Of a DNA stretch of 38,167 nucleotides, positions 31,582-38,167 are shown piece after piece. The position numbers and the translations under genes were made by a program. The notes beneath the pieces are model-generated. The model did no database searches, had not been told where the DNA came from, and saw only the letters and a list, made by a program, of their open reading frames with translations. Within the stretch, counting starts at the first letter, position 1. Each line of letters starts with the position of its first letter. This stretch comes from Collinsella sp. (lineage in GTDB: Bacteria; Actinomycetota; Coriobacteriia; Coriobacteriales; Coriobacteriaceae): positions 1-38,167 of the forward strand of contig JAHAAK010000024.1 of the NCBI GenBank assembly GCA_018376905.1, written 5' to 3'.

Positions 31582-34158
31582 TTACTTGACCACCAGGTTA
31601 ACCAGCTTGCCGGGCACGCAGATGGCCTTGACGACCGTCTTGCCCTCAAGCCACTTGGCAACGGCTTCCTCGGCGGCAGCCTGCATCTCCTCGTTGGAGG
31701 CGTCGCGGGCGACGTCGATGCGGCCACGGACCTTGCCGAGCACCTGCACGACAATCTGCACCGTGTCCTCGATGGACTCGGCCAGGTCGAACTCGGGCCA
31801 GGCGGCGGTGTAGGCGTTGCCCTCGCAGCCGAGCGCCTCGTGCCACAGCTCGTCGGCCCAGAACGGGCAGATGGGGGCAAGGACGCTCACGATATCCTTG
31901 GCCACGCCGTAGCACAGGGCCTTGTCGCGGTCAGCGCCCTCGGTGGCGTTGAGATAGGCGCTCGCCGCGTTGACGAGTTCCATGACGGCCGAGATCGCGG
32001 TGTTGAACTGGCCGCGGTCGAAGTCCTCGGTGCACTTGGCGATGGTGCGATGACGCTCGCGATAAAGCTTCATCGCGGTCTCGTCGAGCGCGGACTTGTC
32101 AAAGACCACGTTGGCGTCGCCGGACTGGACGAGCTGCCACACGATACGCCAGGCGCGCTTAATAAAGCGGTTAGCGCCCTCGACGGCCTTGGGATCCCAG
32201 TCGAAATCCTTCTCGGGCGGGGCGATAAACAGGATCGCCAGACGCATGGTGTCGGCACCGTAGGGCTCGATGACCGAGCTCGGGGGCACGACGTTGCCCT
32301 TGGACTTGGACATGGTGTCGCCATTCTCGTCCTTGACCATGCCCTGGCACAGCAAGTTGGTGAAGGGCTCATCAACGCTCAGCAAACCCAGGTCGCGCAG
32401 TGCCTTGGTAAAGAAGCGGCTGTAGAGCAGGTGCAAAATGGCGTGCTCGATGCCGCCGATGTAGTTATCGACGGGCATCCAACGGTCTGCCGCCTCGCGG
32501 GAGAAGGGCAGCTCGGTGTTGTGCGGGTCGGTATAGCGCAGGTAATACCAGCTGGAGCAGGTAAAAGTGTCCATGGTATCGGTCTCACGCTTGGCCGGGC
32601 GACCGCAGACCGGGCAGGTGGTCTCGTAGAACTCCTTGCACTCGGCGAGGGTCTCGCCGGCACCCAGGTCCAGGTTCTCGGGCAGCGTCACCGGCAGCTG
32701 GTCCTCGGGCACGGGCACGATGCCGCAGTGCTCGCAGTGAATGGCCGGGATGGGGTTGCCCCAGTAGCGCTGGCGGCTGATGAGCCAGTCGCGCAGACGG
32801 AACTCAACCTTGCGACGGCCGCAGCCCATGGCCTCGAGGTCGGCCACGATCGCAGCCTCGCCCTCGGAGTGCTTACCGCCGCGCATGCCGGTGTACTTGC
32901 CGGACTGGACGAGCGTGCCCTCGGCAGCGTGGGCGCAATCCCAGTCGACGTTCTCGGCATGGAAGGTATCGATGGTCTCGCCGCTGGCCTCGACGGCAGC
33001 GCGGTCGTCATCGTCCAGGATGATCGGCACAATAGGCAGGTCGTACTTGCGGGCGAACTCAAAGTCACGCTGGTCGCCGCAGGGAACGGCCATGACGGCG
33101 CCGGTGCCGTAGTCGGCAACGACATAATCGGCAACCCACACGGGGACCTTCTCGCCGTTGACGGGGTTCACCACGTAGCGGCCGGTAAAGGCACCGTGCT
33201 TCTCGAGGGTGCCCTGGGCACGCTCGACGGCAGAGATATGCTTGGAGTCCTCGACGATCTTGGTGACGGCTTCCTCGTACTCCGTGCCCTCGACGAGCTC
33301 GTGCAGGCGCGCGTACTCGGGAGCCAGGACAAAGAAGGAGACACCAAAGAGCGTGTCGGCTCGCGTGGTGAAGACGGTGATCTTACCCTCGTCACCCTCG
33401 ATGGGCTCGCCATCCTTGTCGCACAGGGTAAAGTCGACCTCGGCGCCCTCGGAGCGACCGATCCAGTTGGCCTGCATCTGCTTGACGCGCTCGGGCCAGC
33501 CGGGGAGCTTCTCCAGATCGTCGAGCAGCTCCTGGGAGTACTCGGTAATCTTGAAGTACCACTGCTCCAGGTCGCGCTTCTCGGGCTCGGTGCCGCAGCG
33601 CCAGCACTTACCCTCGGTGACCTGTTCGTTGGCCAGAACGGTCTTGCAGTTGGGGCACCAGTTGACAGGGTTCTTCTTGCGGTAGACCAGGCCCTTTTCC
33701 CACAGCTTCTCAAAGATCCACTGGCCCCAGCGATAGTAGTCGGGGCTGCAGGTCTTGACCATGCGATCCAGATCGTAGGAGAAGCCCATGCGCTTCATCG
33801 TGGCGAGCGCCTGGTCCATGTTCTTATACGTCCAGGCGGCAGCCTGCGTGTTGTGCTTGATGGCGGCGTTCTCGGCAGGCAGGCCAAAGGCATCGAAGCC
33901 GATGGGGTGCAGCACGTCGTAGCCGCGCATGCGGGCCTGACGGGCCATGGCATCGCCGATGGTATAGTTGCGCGCGTGGCCCATGTGCAGGTCGCCCGAC
34001 GGATACGGGAACATCTCGAGCACGTACTTCTTGGGCTTGCTGTCGTCGGTGTCGACGGCAAAGAGGTTGGAGTCCTCCCAGGCCTTCATCCACCTAGACT
34101 CAATGGCCTGCGCGTCGTATGCAGGAATCTCGTCCTTATGATCTGTGCAATCGCACAT
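31582..34158 (-). CDS. leuS: Leucyl-tRNA synthetase
   Basis: It charges tRNA-Leu with leucine. The 858-residue class I synthetase has the HIGH-type motif FPYPSGDLHMGHARNY (about 50-65), a zinc-ribbon-like insertion with WCPNC and CWRCG, an editing CP1 domain with the T-rich VFTTRADTLFG segment, a second CPVC zinc segment, and the KMSKS-type TMSKSKGNVV (about 617). The C-terminal domain binds tRNA. The start ATG at 34158 has AAAGGAG upstream. The 371 bases upstream contain no gene, only palindromes, a terminator-like hairpin and the leader. Confidence 0.97.
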   Translation of the reverse strand: MCDCTDHKDEIPAYDAQAIESRWMKAWEDSNLFAVDTDDSKPKKYVLEMFPYPSGDLHMGHARNYTIGDAMARQARMRGYDVLHPIGFDAFGLPAENAAIKHNTQAAAWTYKNMDQALATMKRMGFSYDLDRMVKTCSPDYYRWGQWIFEKLWEKGLVYRKKNPVNWCPNCKTVLANEQVTEGKCWRCGTEPEKRDLEQWYFKITEYSQELLDDLEKLPGWPERVKQMQANWIGRSEGAEVDFTLCDKDGEPIEGDEGKITVFTTRADTLFGVSFFVLAPEYARLHELVEGTEYEEAVTKIVEDSKHISAVERAQGTLEKHGAFTGRYVVNPVNGEKVPVWVADYVVADYGTGAVMAVPCGDQRDFEFARKYDLPIVPIILDDDDRAAVEASGETIDTFHAENVDWDCAHAAEGTLVQSGKYTGMRGGKHSEGEAAIVADLEAMGCGRRKVEFRLRDWLISRQRYWGNPIPAIHCEHCGIVPVPEDQLPVTLPENLDLGAGETLAECKEFYETTCPVCGRPAKRETDTMDTFTCSSWYYLRYTDPHNTELPFSREAADRWMPVDNYIGGIEHAILHLLYSRFFTKALRDLGLLSVDEPFTNLLCQGMVKDENGDTMSKSKGNVVPPSSVIEPYGADTMRLAILFIAPPEKDFDWDPKAVEGANRFIKRAWRIVWQLVQSGDANVVFDKSALDETAMKLYRERHRTIAKCTEDFDRGQFNTAISAVMELVNAASAYLNATEGADRDKALCYGVAKDIVSVLAPICPFWADELWHEALGCEGNAYTAAWPEFDLAESIEDTVQIVVQVLGKVRGRIDVARDASNEEMQAAAEEAVAKWLEGKTVVKAICVPGKLVNLVVK

Positions 34159-34181
34159 ATCAGCTCCTTTAATCTTAGCTG

Positions 34182-34301
34182 GGGTCGGTCGGCTTGGCTT
34201 TATTCGCTACTGCGGACAGTCCTGTGCAAGACGAAGAGCACATTAAGTGCTCTTTCTTTGCGTGCGGAACTTGTAGCGAACAAAGCCAAGCCGACCGACC
34301 C
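34182..34301 (-). promoter_or_regulatory. 29-bp hairpin in the leuS leader with an inner hairpin
   Basis: Arms 34182-34210 and 34273-34301 are complementary over 29 bases except one position. In the leuS-sense RNA that position is a G-U pair, so the stem is uninterrupted only on this strand. The 62-base apical part contains a second 8-bp hairpin (34234-34254, AAGAGCAC/GTGCTCTT). The stem ends about 11 bases before the AAAGGAG SD. No T-box sequence is present. It is probably an RNA regulatory element or a captured palindromic repeat. Confidence 0.65.
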
Positions 34302-34318
34302 TAAGGTTAACTTGACTG

Positions 34319-34327
34319 ATGATAGCA
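34319..34327 (-). promoter_or_regulatory. Possible extended -10 promoter of leuS
   Basis: TGC-TATCAT on the minus strand is an extended -10 with no clear -35. It lies just upstream of the leader hairpin. Confidence 0.4.
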
Positions 34328-34335
34328 AATACGAC

Positions 34336-34370
34336 AAGCGAGATGCCTGCGACTTGCAGGCATCTCGCTT
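34336..34370 (-). terminator. 15-bp perfect hairpin, probable distal guaB terminator
   Basis: Arms 34336-34350 and 34356-34370 are perfect, with a 5-base loop. The minus-side tail is GTCGTATTTGC and the plus-side tail TATCTAAATA, so the U-tract is weak in both directions. It lies 160 bases beyond the guaB stop and just before the leuS promoter, so it probably insulates leuS. Confidence 0.55.
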
Positions 34371-34410
34371 TATCTAAATAACGTGGTTGTGAATCAACCG
34401 CTATTTGTTA

Positions 34411-34527
34411 CCCATCCAAGTATGGACGGGTTTTCCAAGTGCCGCAGATTGCCGTGAAAGAGGAGCGACGCGTACTTTGGTACGCGAGCGACGGTTTGAA
34501 CGGCAAGGTGCGGTGCTTGGGAAAGCC
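34411..34527. repeat. Nested palindromic element immediately after guaB
   Basis: Outer arms 34429-34455 and 34500-34527 are complementary over about 28 bases with several mismatches. Inside is a perfect CGCGTAC-TTTG-GTACGCG palindrome (34469-34486), flanked by two direct copies of GAGCGAC (34463-34469 and 34486-34492). A further small hairpin lies at 34410-34431 (ACCCATCCA/TGGACGGGT). The outer right arm ends three bases before the guaB stop codon. It looks like a dispersed intergenic element rather than a terminator. Confidence 0.6.
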
Positions 34528-34529
34528 GC

Positions 34530-36041
34530 TTAGCGGTAGCTGACGCTTTGCTGCGAATCCTTGACGACTACATCGTGAGCGCCGCCTTCGACGATCGAGG
34601 TCGAGCTCACCAGGGTCAGACGTGCCTTTTCCTGGAGCTCGGGGATCGAGAGGGCACCGCAGTTGCACATCGTGGACTTGACCTTGTAGAGCGTGCCGCC
34701 CACGCCGTCTTTGAGGGAGCCGGCGTACGGGACGTAGGAGTCGACGCCCTCGACGAAGCTGAGCTTCGCGGCGCCGCCCAGGTCGTAGCGCTGCCAGTTG
34801 CGGGCACGCGCAGAACCCTCGCCCCAGTACTCCTTCATGTACTGACCGTTGACGTTGACGCGCTCGGTCGGGCTCTCGTCAAAGCGGGCGAAGTAACGGC
34901 CCAGCATCATAAAGTCGGCACCCATGGCAAGGGCGAGCGTCATGTGGTAGTCGTAGACGATACCGCCGTCGGAGCACACGGGCACGTAGACGCCGGTCTC
35001 CTCGTAGTACTCGTCGCGAGCGCGGCAGACGTCGATCAGCGCGGTGGCCTGGCCACGGCCAATGCCCTTGGTCTCGCGGGTGATGCAGATGGAACCGCCG
35101 CCGATACCGACCTTGATGAAGTCGGCACCGCAGTCGGCCAGGAAGCGGAAGCCCTCGGCGTCGACGACGTTACCGGCACCGACCTTGACGTCCTCGCCGT
35201 AGTTGGCGCGGATCCATTCGATGGTGCGCTTCTGCCACTCGCTGAAGCCCTCGGAAGAGTCGATGCACAGGACGTCGGCACCGGCCTCGATGAGCAGCGG
35301 CACGCGCTCGGCATAGTCGCGGGTGTTGATACCGGCGCCGACCATGTAGCGCTTGTCGCCGTCGAGCAGCTCGTTGGGGTTGGTCTTGTGGCTGTCGTAG
35401 TCCTTACGGAAAACGATGCCCATGAGGTGATCGTTGTCGTCGACGATCGGCAGGGCGTTGAGCTTGTTGTCCCAGATGACGTCGTTGGCAACCTTGAGGC
35501 TGATGTTCTTGTCGCCCACGATGAGCTGCTCACGCGGGGTCATGAACTCGGAGACCTTCGTCTGGTGGTCATCGCGGCTGGGGCGATAGTCGCGGCTGGT
35601 GACGATGCCCAGGAGCTTACCCTTGGGAGTGCCGTCGTCGGTGACCGGCATGGTGGAGTGACCGGTCTTCTCCTTGAGCTCGATGACCTGCTCCATGGTC
35701 ATGTCGGGGGTCAACGTGGAATCGGACTGAACGAAGCCGGCCTTGTGATCCTTGACGGCCTTGACCATAGCGGCCTCGGACTCGGCGCTCTGGGAACCGT
35801 AAATAAAGGACAGGCCACCCTCGGTAGCGAGCGCGACACCCATGTCGACGCCCGAGACGGACTGCATGATGGCGGAAACCATGGGGATGTTCAGGGTGAT
35901 TGCCGGCTTCTCACCGCGCTTAAAGCGGGTTAGCGGCGTCTTAAGAGAGACGTTGTTGGGGATGCACTGCGAGGACGAGTAACCAGGGACCAGCAGATAC
36001 TCCGAAAACGTGTGGGACTCACCGGGAAAGAACGTAGCCAT
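34530..36041 (-). CDS. guaB: IMP dehydrogenase
   Basis: It oxidises IMP to XMP with NAD+, the committed step of GMP synthesis. The 503-residue protein is a TIM barrel with an inserted pair of CBS domains (about 105-220). The active-site loop is KVGIGGGSICITRETKGIG, with the expected catalytic Cys319; the usual loop reads GIGPGSICTTR. The mobile flap carries the Arg-Tyr pair in NWQRYDLGG (418-419). The sequence as a whole is a divergent IMPDH of a type I do not place in a specific clade. It is monocistronic, divergent from the ModE-like gene. Confidence 0.92.
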   Translation of the reverse strand: MATFFPGESHTFSEYLLVPGYSSSQCIPNNVSLKTPLTRFKRGEKPAITLNIPMVSAIMQSVSGVDMGVALATEGGLSFIYGSQSAESEAAMVKAVKDHKAGFVQSDSTLTPDMTMEQVIELKEKTGHSTMPVTDDGTPKGKLLGIVTSRDYRPSRDDHQTKVSEFMTPREQLIVGDKNISLKVANDVIWDNKLNALPIVDDNDHLMGIVFRKDYDSHKTNPNELLDGDKRYMVGAGINTRDYAERVPLLIEAGADVLCIDSSEGFSEWQKRTIEWIRANYGEDVKVGAGNVVDAEGFRFLADCGADFIKVGIGGGSICITRETKGIGRGQATALIDVCRARDEYYEETGVYVPVCSDGGIVYDYHMTLALAMGADFMMLGRYFARFDESPTERVNVNGQYMKEYWGEGSARARNWQRYDLGGAAKLSFVEGVDSYVPYAGSLKDGVGGTLYKVKSTMCNCGALSIPELQEKARLTLVSSTSIVEGGAHDVVVKDSQQSVSYR

Positions 36042-36088
36042 GTTTCTCCTTTTTCCATGCGACCGGTCGGCTGCAGGCCTCGTAGGAC

Positions 36089-36118
36089 CCAGCCCAACCT
36101 TGGGCGCCCAATACTGGG
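36089..36118. promoter_or_regulatory. Nested palindromes upstream of guaB
   Basis: A perfect 12-base palindrome TTGGGCGCCCAA (36100-36111) overlaps a second inverted pair GCCCAA-CC-TTGGGC (36092-36105). CCCAG/CTGGG (36089-36093, 36114-36118) brackets both. It lies in the guaB leader or promoter region, and could be an operator or an RNA switch-like hairpin. No known purine riboswitch sequence is present. Confidence 0.4.
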
Positions 36119-36141
36119 GAAGTATCTTAGCGCACTTTGAC

Positions 36142-36150
36142 TGCTACAAT
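36142..36150 (+). promoter_or_regulatory. Extended -10 promoter for the ModE-like gene
   Basis: TGC-TACAAT on the plus strand, without a good -35, is about 80 bases before the start codon. Confidence 0.45.
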
Positions 36151-36225
36151 GCATGATTTAAGAAGAGCACATGAGGGTTTGACGCAGGCTTTGCGTTTGC
36201 CCAGCATACACTTTAGCGGGGAGAC

Positions 36226-36579
36226 GTGGAGCACATGGAGTACAAGACGACGGCAAAGTTGGTCATTCAAGCGTGCGACAAAGATCTACCGGGCGTCTTC
36301 GGCCACGGCTGCGTCTTGCTGCTGCAGGGTATTGCCCGCGAGCACTCGCTCAACCGCGCCGCCAAGAGCATGGGCATGGCGTATTCCAAGGCCTGGCGCA
36401 TTGTGAACGAGGCCGAAGGTCAGCTGGGTTGCAAGCTCATCGAGCGCGACGGAGCCCGCGGATCATCGCTCACCCCCGCCGGAGAGCGCGCCATAGCGGT
36501 CTACGAGAAGCTGCAGGCCGACATAAACAAGGTCATTGCCACCAAAGCCGACGCCCTCATCGCCAGCATCAAAGAATAG
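36226..36579 (+). CDS. ModE-like / LysR-type winged helix-turn-helix DNA-binding protein
   Basis: This 117-residue protein is a single winged-HTH domain like the N-terminal domain of ModE: GVFGHGCVLLLQGIAREHSLNRAAKSMGMAYSKAWRIV, then GCKLIERDGARGSSLTPAGERAI. There is no C-terminal molybdate-binding (MOP) domain, so it may sense something else or act with a partner. A GTG (36226) and an ATG three codons later (36235) are both possible starts; a GGGGAG lies just upstream. It is the only plus-strand gene at this end and is convergent with the PLP-fold gene. The target is unknown, and its own promoter lies near the guaB promoter. Confidence 0.85.
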   Translation: MEHMEYKTTAKLVIQACDKDLPGVFGHGCVLLLQGIAREHSLNRAAKSMGMAYSKAWRIVNEAEGQLGCKLIERDGARGSSLTPAGERAIAVYEKLQADINKVIATKADALIASIKE

Positions 36580-36622
36580 CCAATTTGGGACGGGGCTTTT
36601 TAGCTACGCAACCCCCTCTCTA

Positions 36623-36689
36623 AGTTGCGGTGAAATAGGGACTGTTTATGCCGATAAAGCCGTAAATCAATCCATATTTCACCGCAACT
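36623..36689. repeat. 19-bp imperfect inverted repeat in the convergent gap
   Basis: Arms 36623-36641 and 36671-36689 (core GTTGCGGTGAAATA) are complementary over 19 bases with one mismatch, around a 29-base loop containing TTTAT/ATAAA. The element is bracketed by an 8-base direct repeat TTTAGCTA (36599-36606 and 36707-36714), the second copy overlapping the stop codon of the PLP-fold gene. It could be a MITE-like insertion or a shared terminator structure, but there is no U-tract at its edges. Confidence 0.6.
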
Positions 36690-36711
36690 CATGGAGTTGA
36701 GGATGATTTAG

Positions 36712-37704
36712 CTAGTTGCGAAGGGCGTTGTCTAGGGTGGACGCTACGACCAGAGGGTCGTCGGTGCCGGCGAAGAGACGGATGGTGCTCCCCCGCTTGC
36801 CGCGTGGGGCCGAAAGACGCGTCGTTGCGCCGCCGGCGGATGATGTGCGGAACTCCCCCGGCAAAGCATCGAACAGCTCGCGCGCGCTGCGCTCGATAAG
36901 GTCAAATTCAACTGCAGGGCCAAAACCGTGCTCCAGGATGCCGGTCGCGATGGCATGGTCGGGATGCGAGGCCAGCCCGGGATAGCGCACGTTGCTCACC
37001 ATCTCGTTCGCGGCCAAATATTCAGCCAGTGCACGCGCGCGGTCAAAGTGTGCCTGCATGCGAGTGTCGAGCGTGTCGAGCCCGCGTTCTAGAACCTCGG
37101 CCTCATCGGAGGACAAGTCGAGCGCGGCCAACCCGCACCCCTCGATCAGCGCATGCGCGCACTCGGCCGCGGCGTCCACACGATGGCGCTTGAGCTGCGA
37201 GCGTGCGACCGATACGGCAACGAGCTTGCGAGGAGCCTTACCGGCGCACACACGGTCGAGCGCCTCGAGCGACAGGACGGCACCCAAACGCAGCGGATCG
37301 CACCCAAAGAGGCCGGCCACGGTGTTATCCACCACGAGCAGCGCATGAGCCTCACGCGCTGCGCGGCCTAACGCGCGCAGATCGGGCACACGCAGACCAA
37401 ACCCGCCGATAGAATTGACGAACCACCACAGGTGCGGCCCCTCGGCATCAAGCGAGGCATCAAAGCCCTCGGACGCGGCAACAAATACCTCGGCGCACGA
37501 ATCCCCCACCAGCACAACATCGCGGCCATCAAAGCCACGAGCAAACGCATCGGCAAAGTCGTCCGCAAAAGCCACCAGGCGGTCACCGGGACGCACAATA
37601 CCCAACAGCGACAACGCCGCCGGCACGTGAGGGGCCTCAACAAGACGCGCATCACGCGCGCCAGCCCTTACAGCCCAGGCCTCTTCTAGCTGCTGTACAT
37701 CCAC
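36712..37704 (-). CDS. Degenerate cystathionine-gamma-synthase-fold (PLP-dependent transferase) protein
   Basis: The 330-residue protein is related to the Cys/Met-metabolism PLP family (fold type I), whose enzymes have about 380-400 residues. Recognisable parts are the GDRLVAF strand, LLVVDNTVAGLFGCDPLRLGA with the pyridine-binding Asp126, and the C-terminal STIRLFAGTDDP. In an ungapped alignment with E. coli MetB the Schiff-base Lys falls on Arg151; the nearest Lys is at 156. The N-terminal region with the Tyr-x-Arg phosphate-site motif is missing, and no YGGT-type loop is seen. It may be a pseudoenzyme or a regulator. I chose the GTG at 37704 with AAGGGG upstream; an ATG at 37788 would read through the terminator. 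Confidence 0.75.
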   Translation of the reverse strand: MDVQQLEEAWAVRAGARDARLVEAPHVPAALSLLGIVRPGDRLVAFADDFADAFARGFDGRDVVLVGDSCAEVFVAASEGFDASLDAEGPHLWWFVNSIGGFGLRVPDLRALGRAAREAHALLVVDNTVAGLFGCDPLRLGAVLSLEALDRVCAGKAPRKLVAVSVARSQLKRHRVDAAAECAHALIEGCGLAALDLSSDEAEVLERGLDTLDTRMQAHFDRARALAEYLAANEMVSNVRYPGLASHPDHAIATGILEHGFGPAVEFDLIERSARELFDALPGEFRTSSAGGATTRLSAPRGKRGSTIRLFAGTDDPLVVASTLDNALRN

Positions 37705-37723
37705 AAGGCACCACCCCTTCATA

Positions 37724-37762
37724 AACAAAAACCCACGATGCGGATGTTTCCCGCATCGTGGG
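37724..37762 (-). terminator. Intrinsic terminator between the GH32 gene and the PLP-fold gene
   Basis: In the minus direction a 12-bp perfect stem (37732-37743 with 37751-37762) is followed by TTTTTGTTT. It ends the GH32 transcript. It also lies only 20 bases before the PLP-fold gene start, so it may work as an attenuator if transcription begins near 37766. Confidence 0.8.
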
Positions 37763-37772
37763 CAACGGCTGC

Positions 37773-37778
37773 AGTATA
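37773..37778 (-). promoter_or_regulatory. Possible -10 of a promoter for the PLP-fold gene
   Basis: TATACT on the minus strand, with only a weak -35 (GGCGAT, 17-base spacer). Transcription would start just before the terminator hairpin at 37724-37762. Confidence 0.35.
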
Positions 37779-37800
37779 GCGCCGACATGCGACGAATCGC

Positions 37801-38167
37801 CTAGATGTTGAGCGCGTGGTAGGTCACACTCGCACCCGGAGCATCAACGGACACGCCATAAGTCTCGGGATAGATGCGCGTCGAAAACACGAGCGCACCT
37901 TCGTTCACAAACACCTCGACCGACGAGACATCGCCAACAATGCGAACGTTGCGAACCTCGTCGACGGGCTCCCAGCGCACGGTACGACCGCAGCCGGCAG
38001 AAGCGCGACTCTCATCGGTAAATCGCATCTCAAAGCGCGAGGGCAGTTCGCCCTCGGCGGGCATAAACGCCAGCTTAAGCTCGCCATCAACGGTCGAGGT
38101 GAACGCGCCGTTGACACCGTCGGCAACAACGTCAAAGCAGGTATCGCCGGCAACCTCCAACGAGCCC
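37801..38167 (-). CDS. GH32 family sucrose/fructan hydrolase, C-terminal part (5' end beyond the window)
   Basis: The open frame continues past base 38167, so only the last 121 residues or so are seen. They form the beta-sandwich domain that follows the five-bladed propeller in GH32 enzymes (sucrose-6-phosphate hydrolase, invertase, fructanase). Typical motifs are RNVRIVGDVSSVEVFVNEGALVFSTRIYPE and the end GASVTYHALNI. The catalytic residues lie in the missing N-terminal part, so substrate specificity cannot be judged. It ends at 37801, 39 bases before a terminator. Confidence 0.85.
   Translation of the reverse strand, partial: GSLEVAGDTCFDVVADGVNGAFTSTVDGELKLAFMPAEGELPSRFEMRFTDESRASAGCGRTVRWEPVDEVRNVRIVGDVSSVEVFVNEGALVFSTRIYPETYGVSVDAPGASVTYHALNI

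Noticed and set aside
34175..34243. 22-codon upstream ORF in the leuS leader (MCSSSCTGLSAVANKAKPTD...)
   Set aside because: It has only one leucine codon and a poor SD, and most of it is in the hairpin arm. It is more likely a chance frame than a leader peptide.
34159..34303. T-box riboswitch for leuS
   Set aside because: No T-box sequence (AGGGTGGAACCGCG-like) or specifier-loop layout can be found in the leader.
31489..34377. Very long open frame on the plus strand opposite leuS (and similar ones opposite smc, fakA-asp23 and dnaG)
   Set aside because: They are antisense to well-supported conserved genes. The codon bias of GC-rich genes keeps the opposite frame open, the predicted proteins are low-complexity, and there is no SD or family similarity.
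36042..36160. Purine riboswitch upstream of guaB
   Set aside because: The conserved purine-aptamer segments are absent.
1..38167. CRISPR array, integrase, transposase or prophage genes
   Set aside because: No repeat-spacer pattern and no mobile-element protein signature was seen on either strand.

Overview
This window looks like a housekeeping chromosomal segment from a high-GC actinobacterium of the class Coriobacteriia, most likely Collinsella or a close relative. That assignment is inference from GC-rich codon use, strong Shine-Dalgarno (SD) sequences, the gene order and the protein sequences; no database search was possible. Almost every gene is on the minus strand. There is no phage, insertion sequence or CRISPR array.

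Read in transcription order (from high to low coordinates), the window holds these blocks. (1) The 3' end of a GH32 sucrase gene, then a degenerate cystathionine-synthase-fold gene, then a plus-strand ModE-like DNA-binding protein convergent to it. (2) guaB, followed by an intergenic stretch (34159-34529) made almost entirely of palindromes and the leuS leader. (3) leuS. (4) A translation/transcription operon rimP-nusA-infB-rbfA-nrnA-truB-ribF-dnaG-rpoD. (5) Two identical tRNA-Asn genes. (6) A run of lipid, RNA, cell-division and secretion genes: asp23-fakA-recG-rsmD-coaD, a sepIVA-like gene, yceD-rpmF-plsX, then acpP-rnc-smc-ftsY-ffh. Many of these genes overlap by 1-8 bases or use ATGA/TAATG junctions, so translational coupling is expected. 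(7) A plus-strand DUF134-NifX fusion gene facing ffh and divergent from thyA-folA. (8) A TrmH/SpoU-type RNA methyltransferase and a half-length MATE transporter.

The blocks link ribosome biogenesis (rimP, rbfA, truB, infB, rpmF, rsmD, rnc), fatty-acid and phospholipid synthesis (plsX, acpP, fakA, coaD for the CoA-derived carrier arm), chromosome maintenance (smc, recG, dnaG), the SRP secretion pathway (ffh, ftsY) and folate/thymidylate synthesis (thyA, folA).

The most interesting non-routine signals are as follows. An internal consensus SD and in-frame ATG lie inside the DUF134-NifX gene, which also has two matching palindromes flanking its promoter. An intrinsic terminator sits between the rimP-nusA-infB promoter and the rimP SD, suggesting NusA-sensitive attenuation. 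A 29-bp hairpin in the leuS leader is fully paired only in the leuS RNA sense. NusA carries an appended C-x9-C-x10-C-x2-H tail where ylxR would usually follow. A PLP fold-type I protein appears to lack the Schiff-base lysine. Several unrelated long palindromic elements sit in intergenic gaps.
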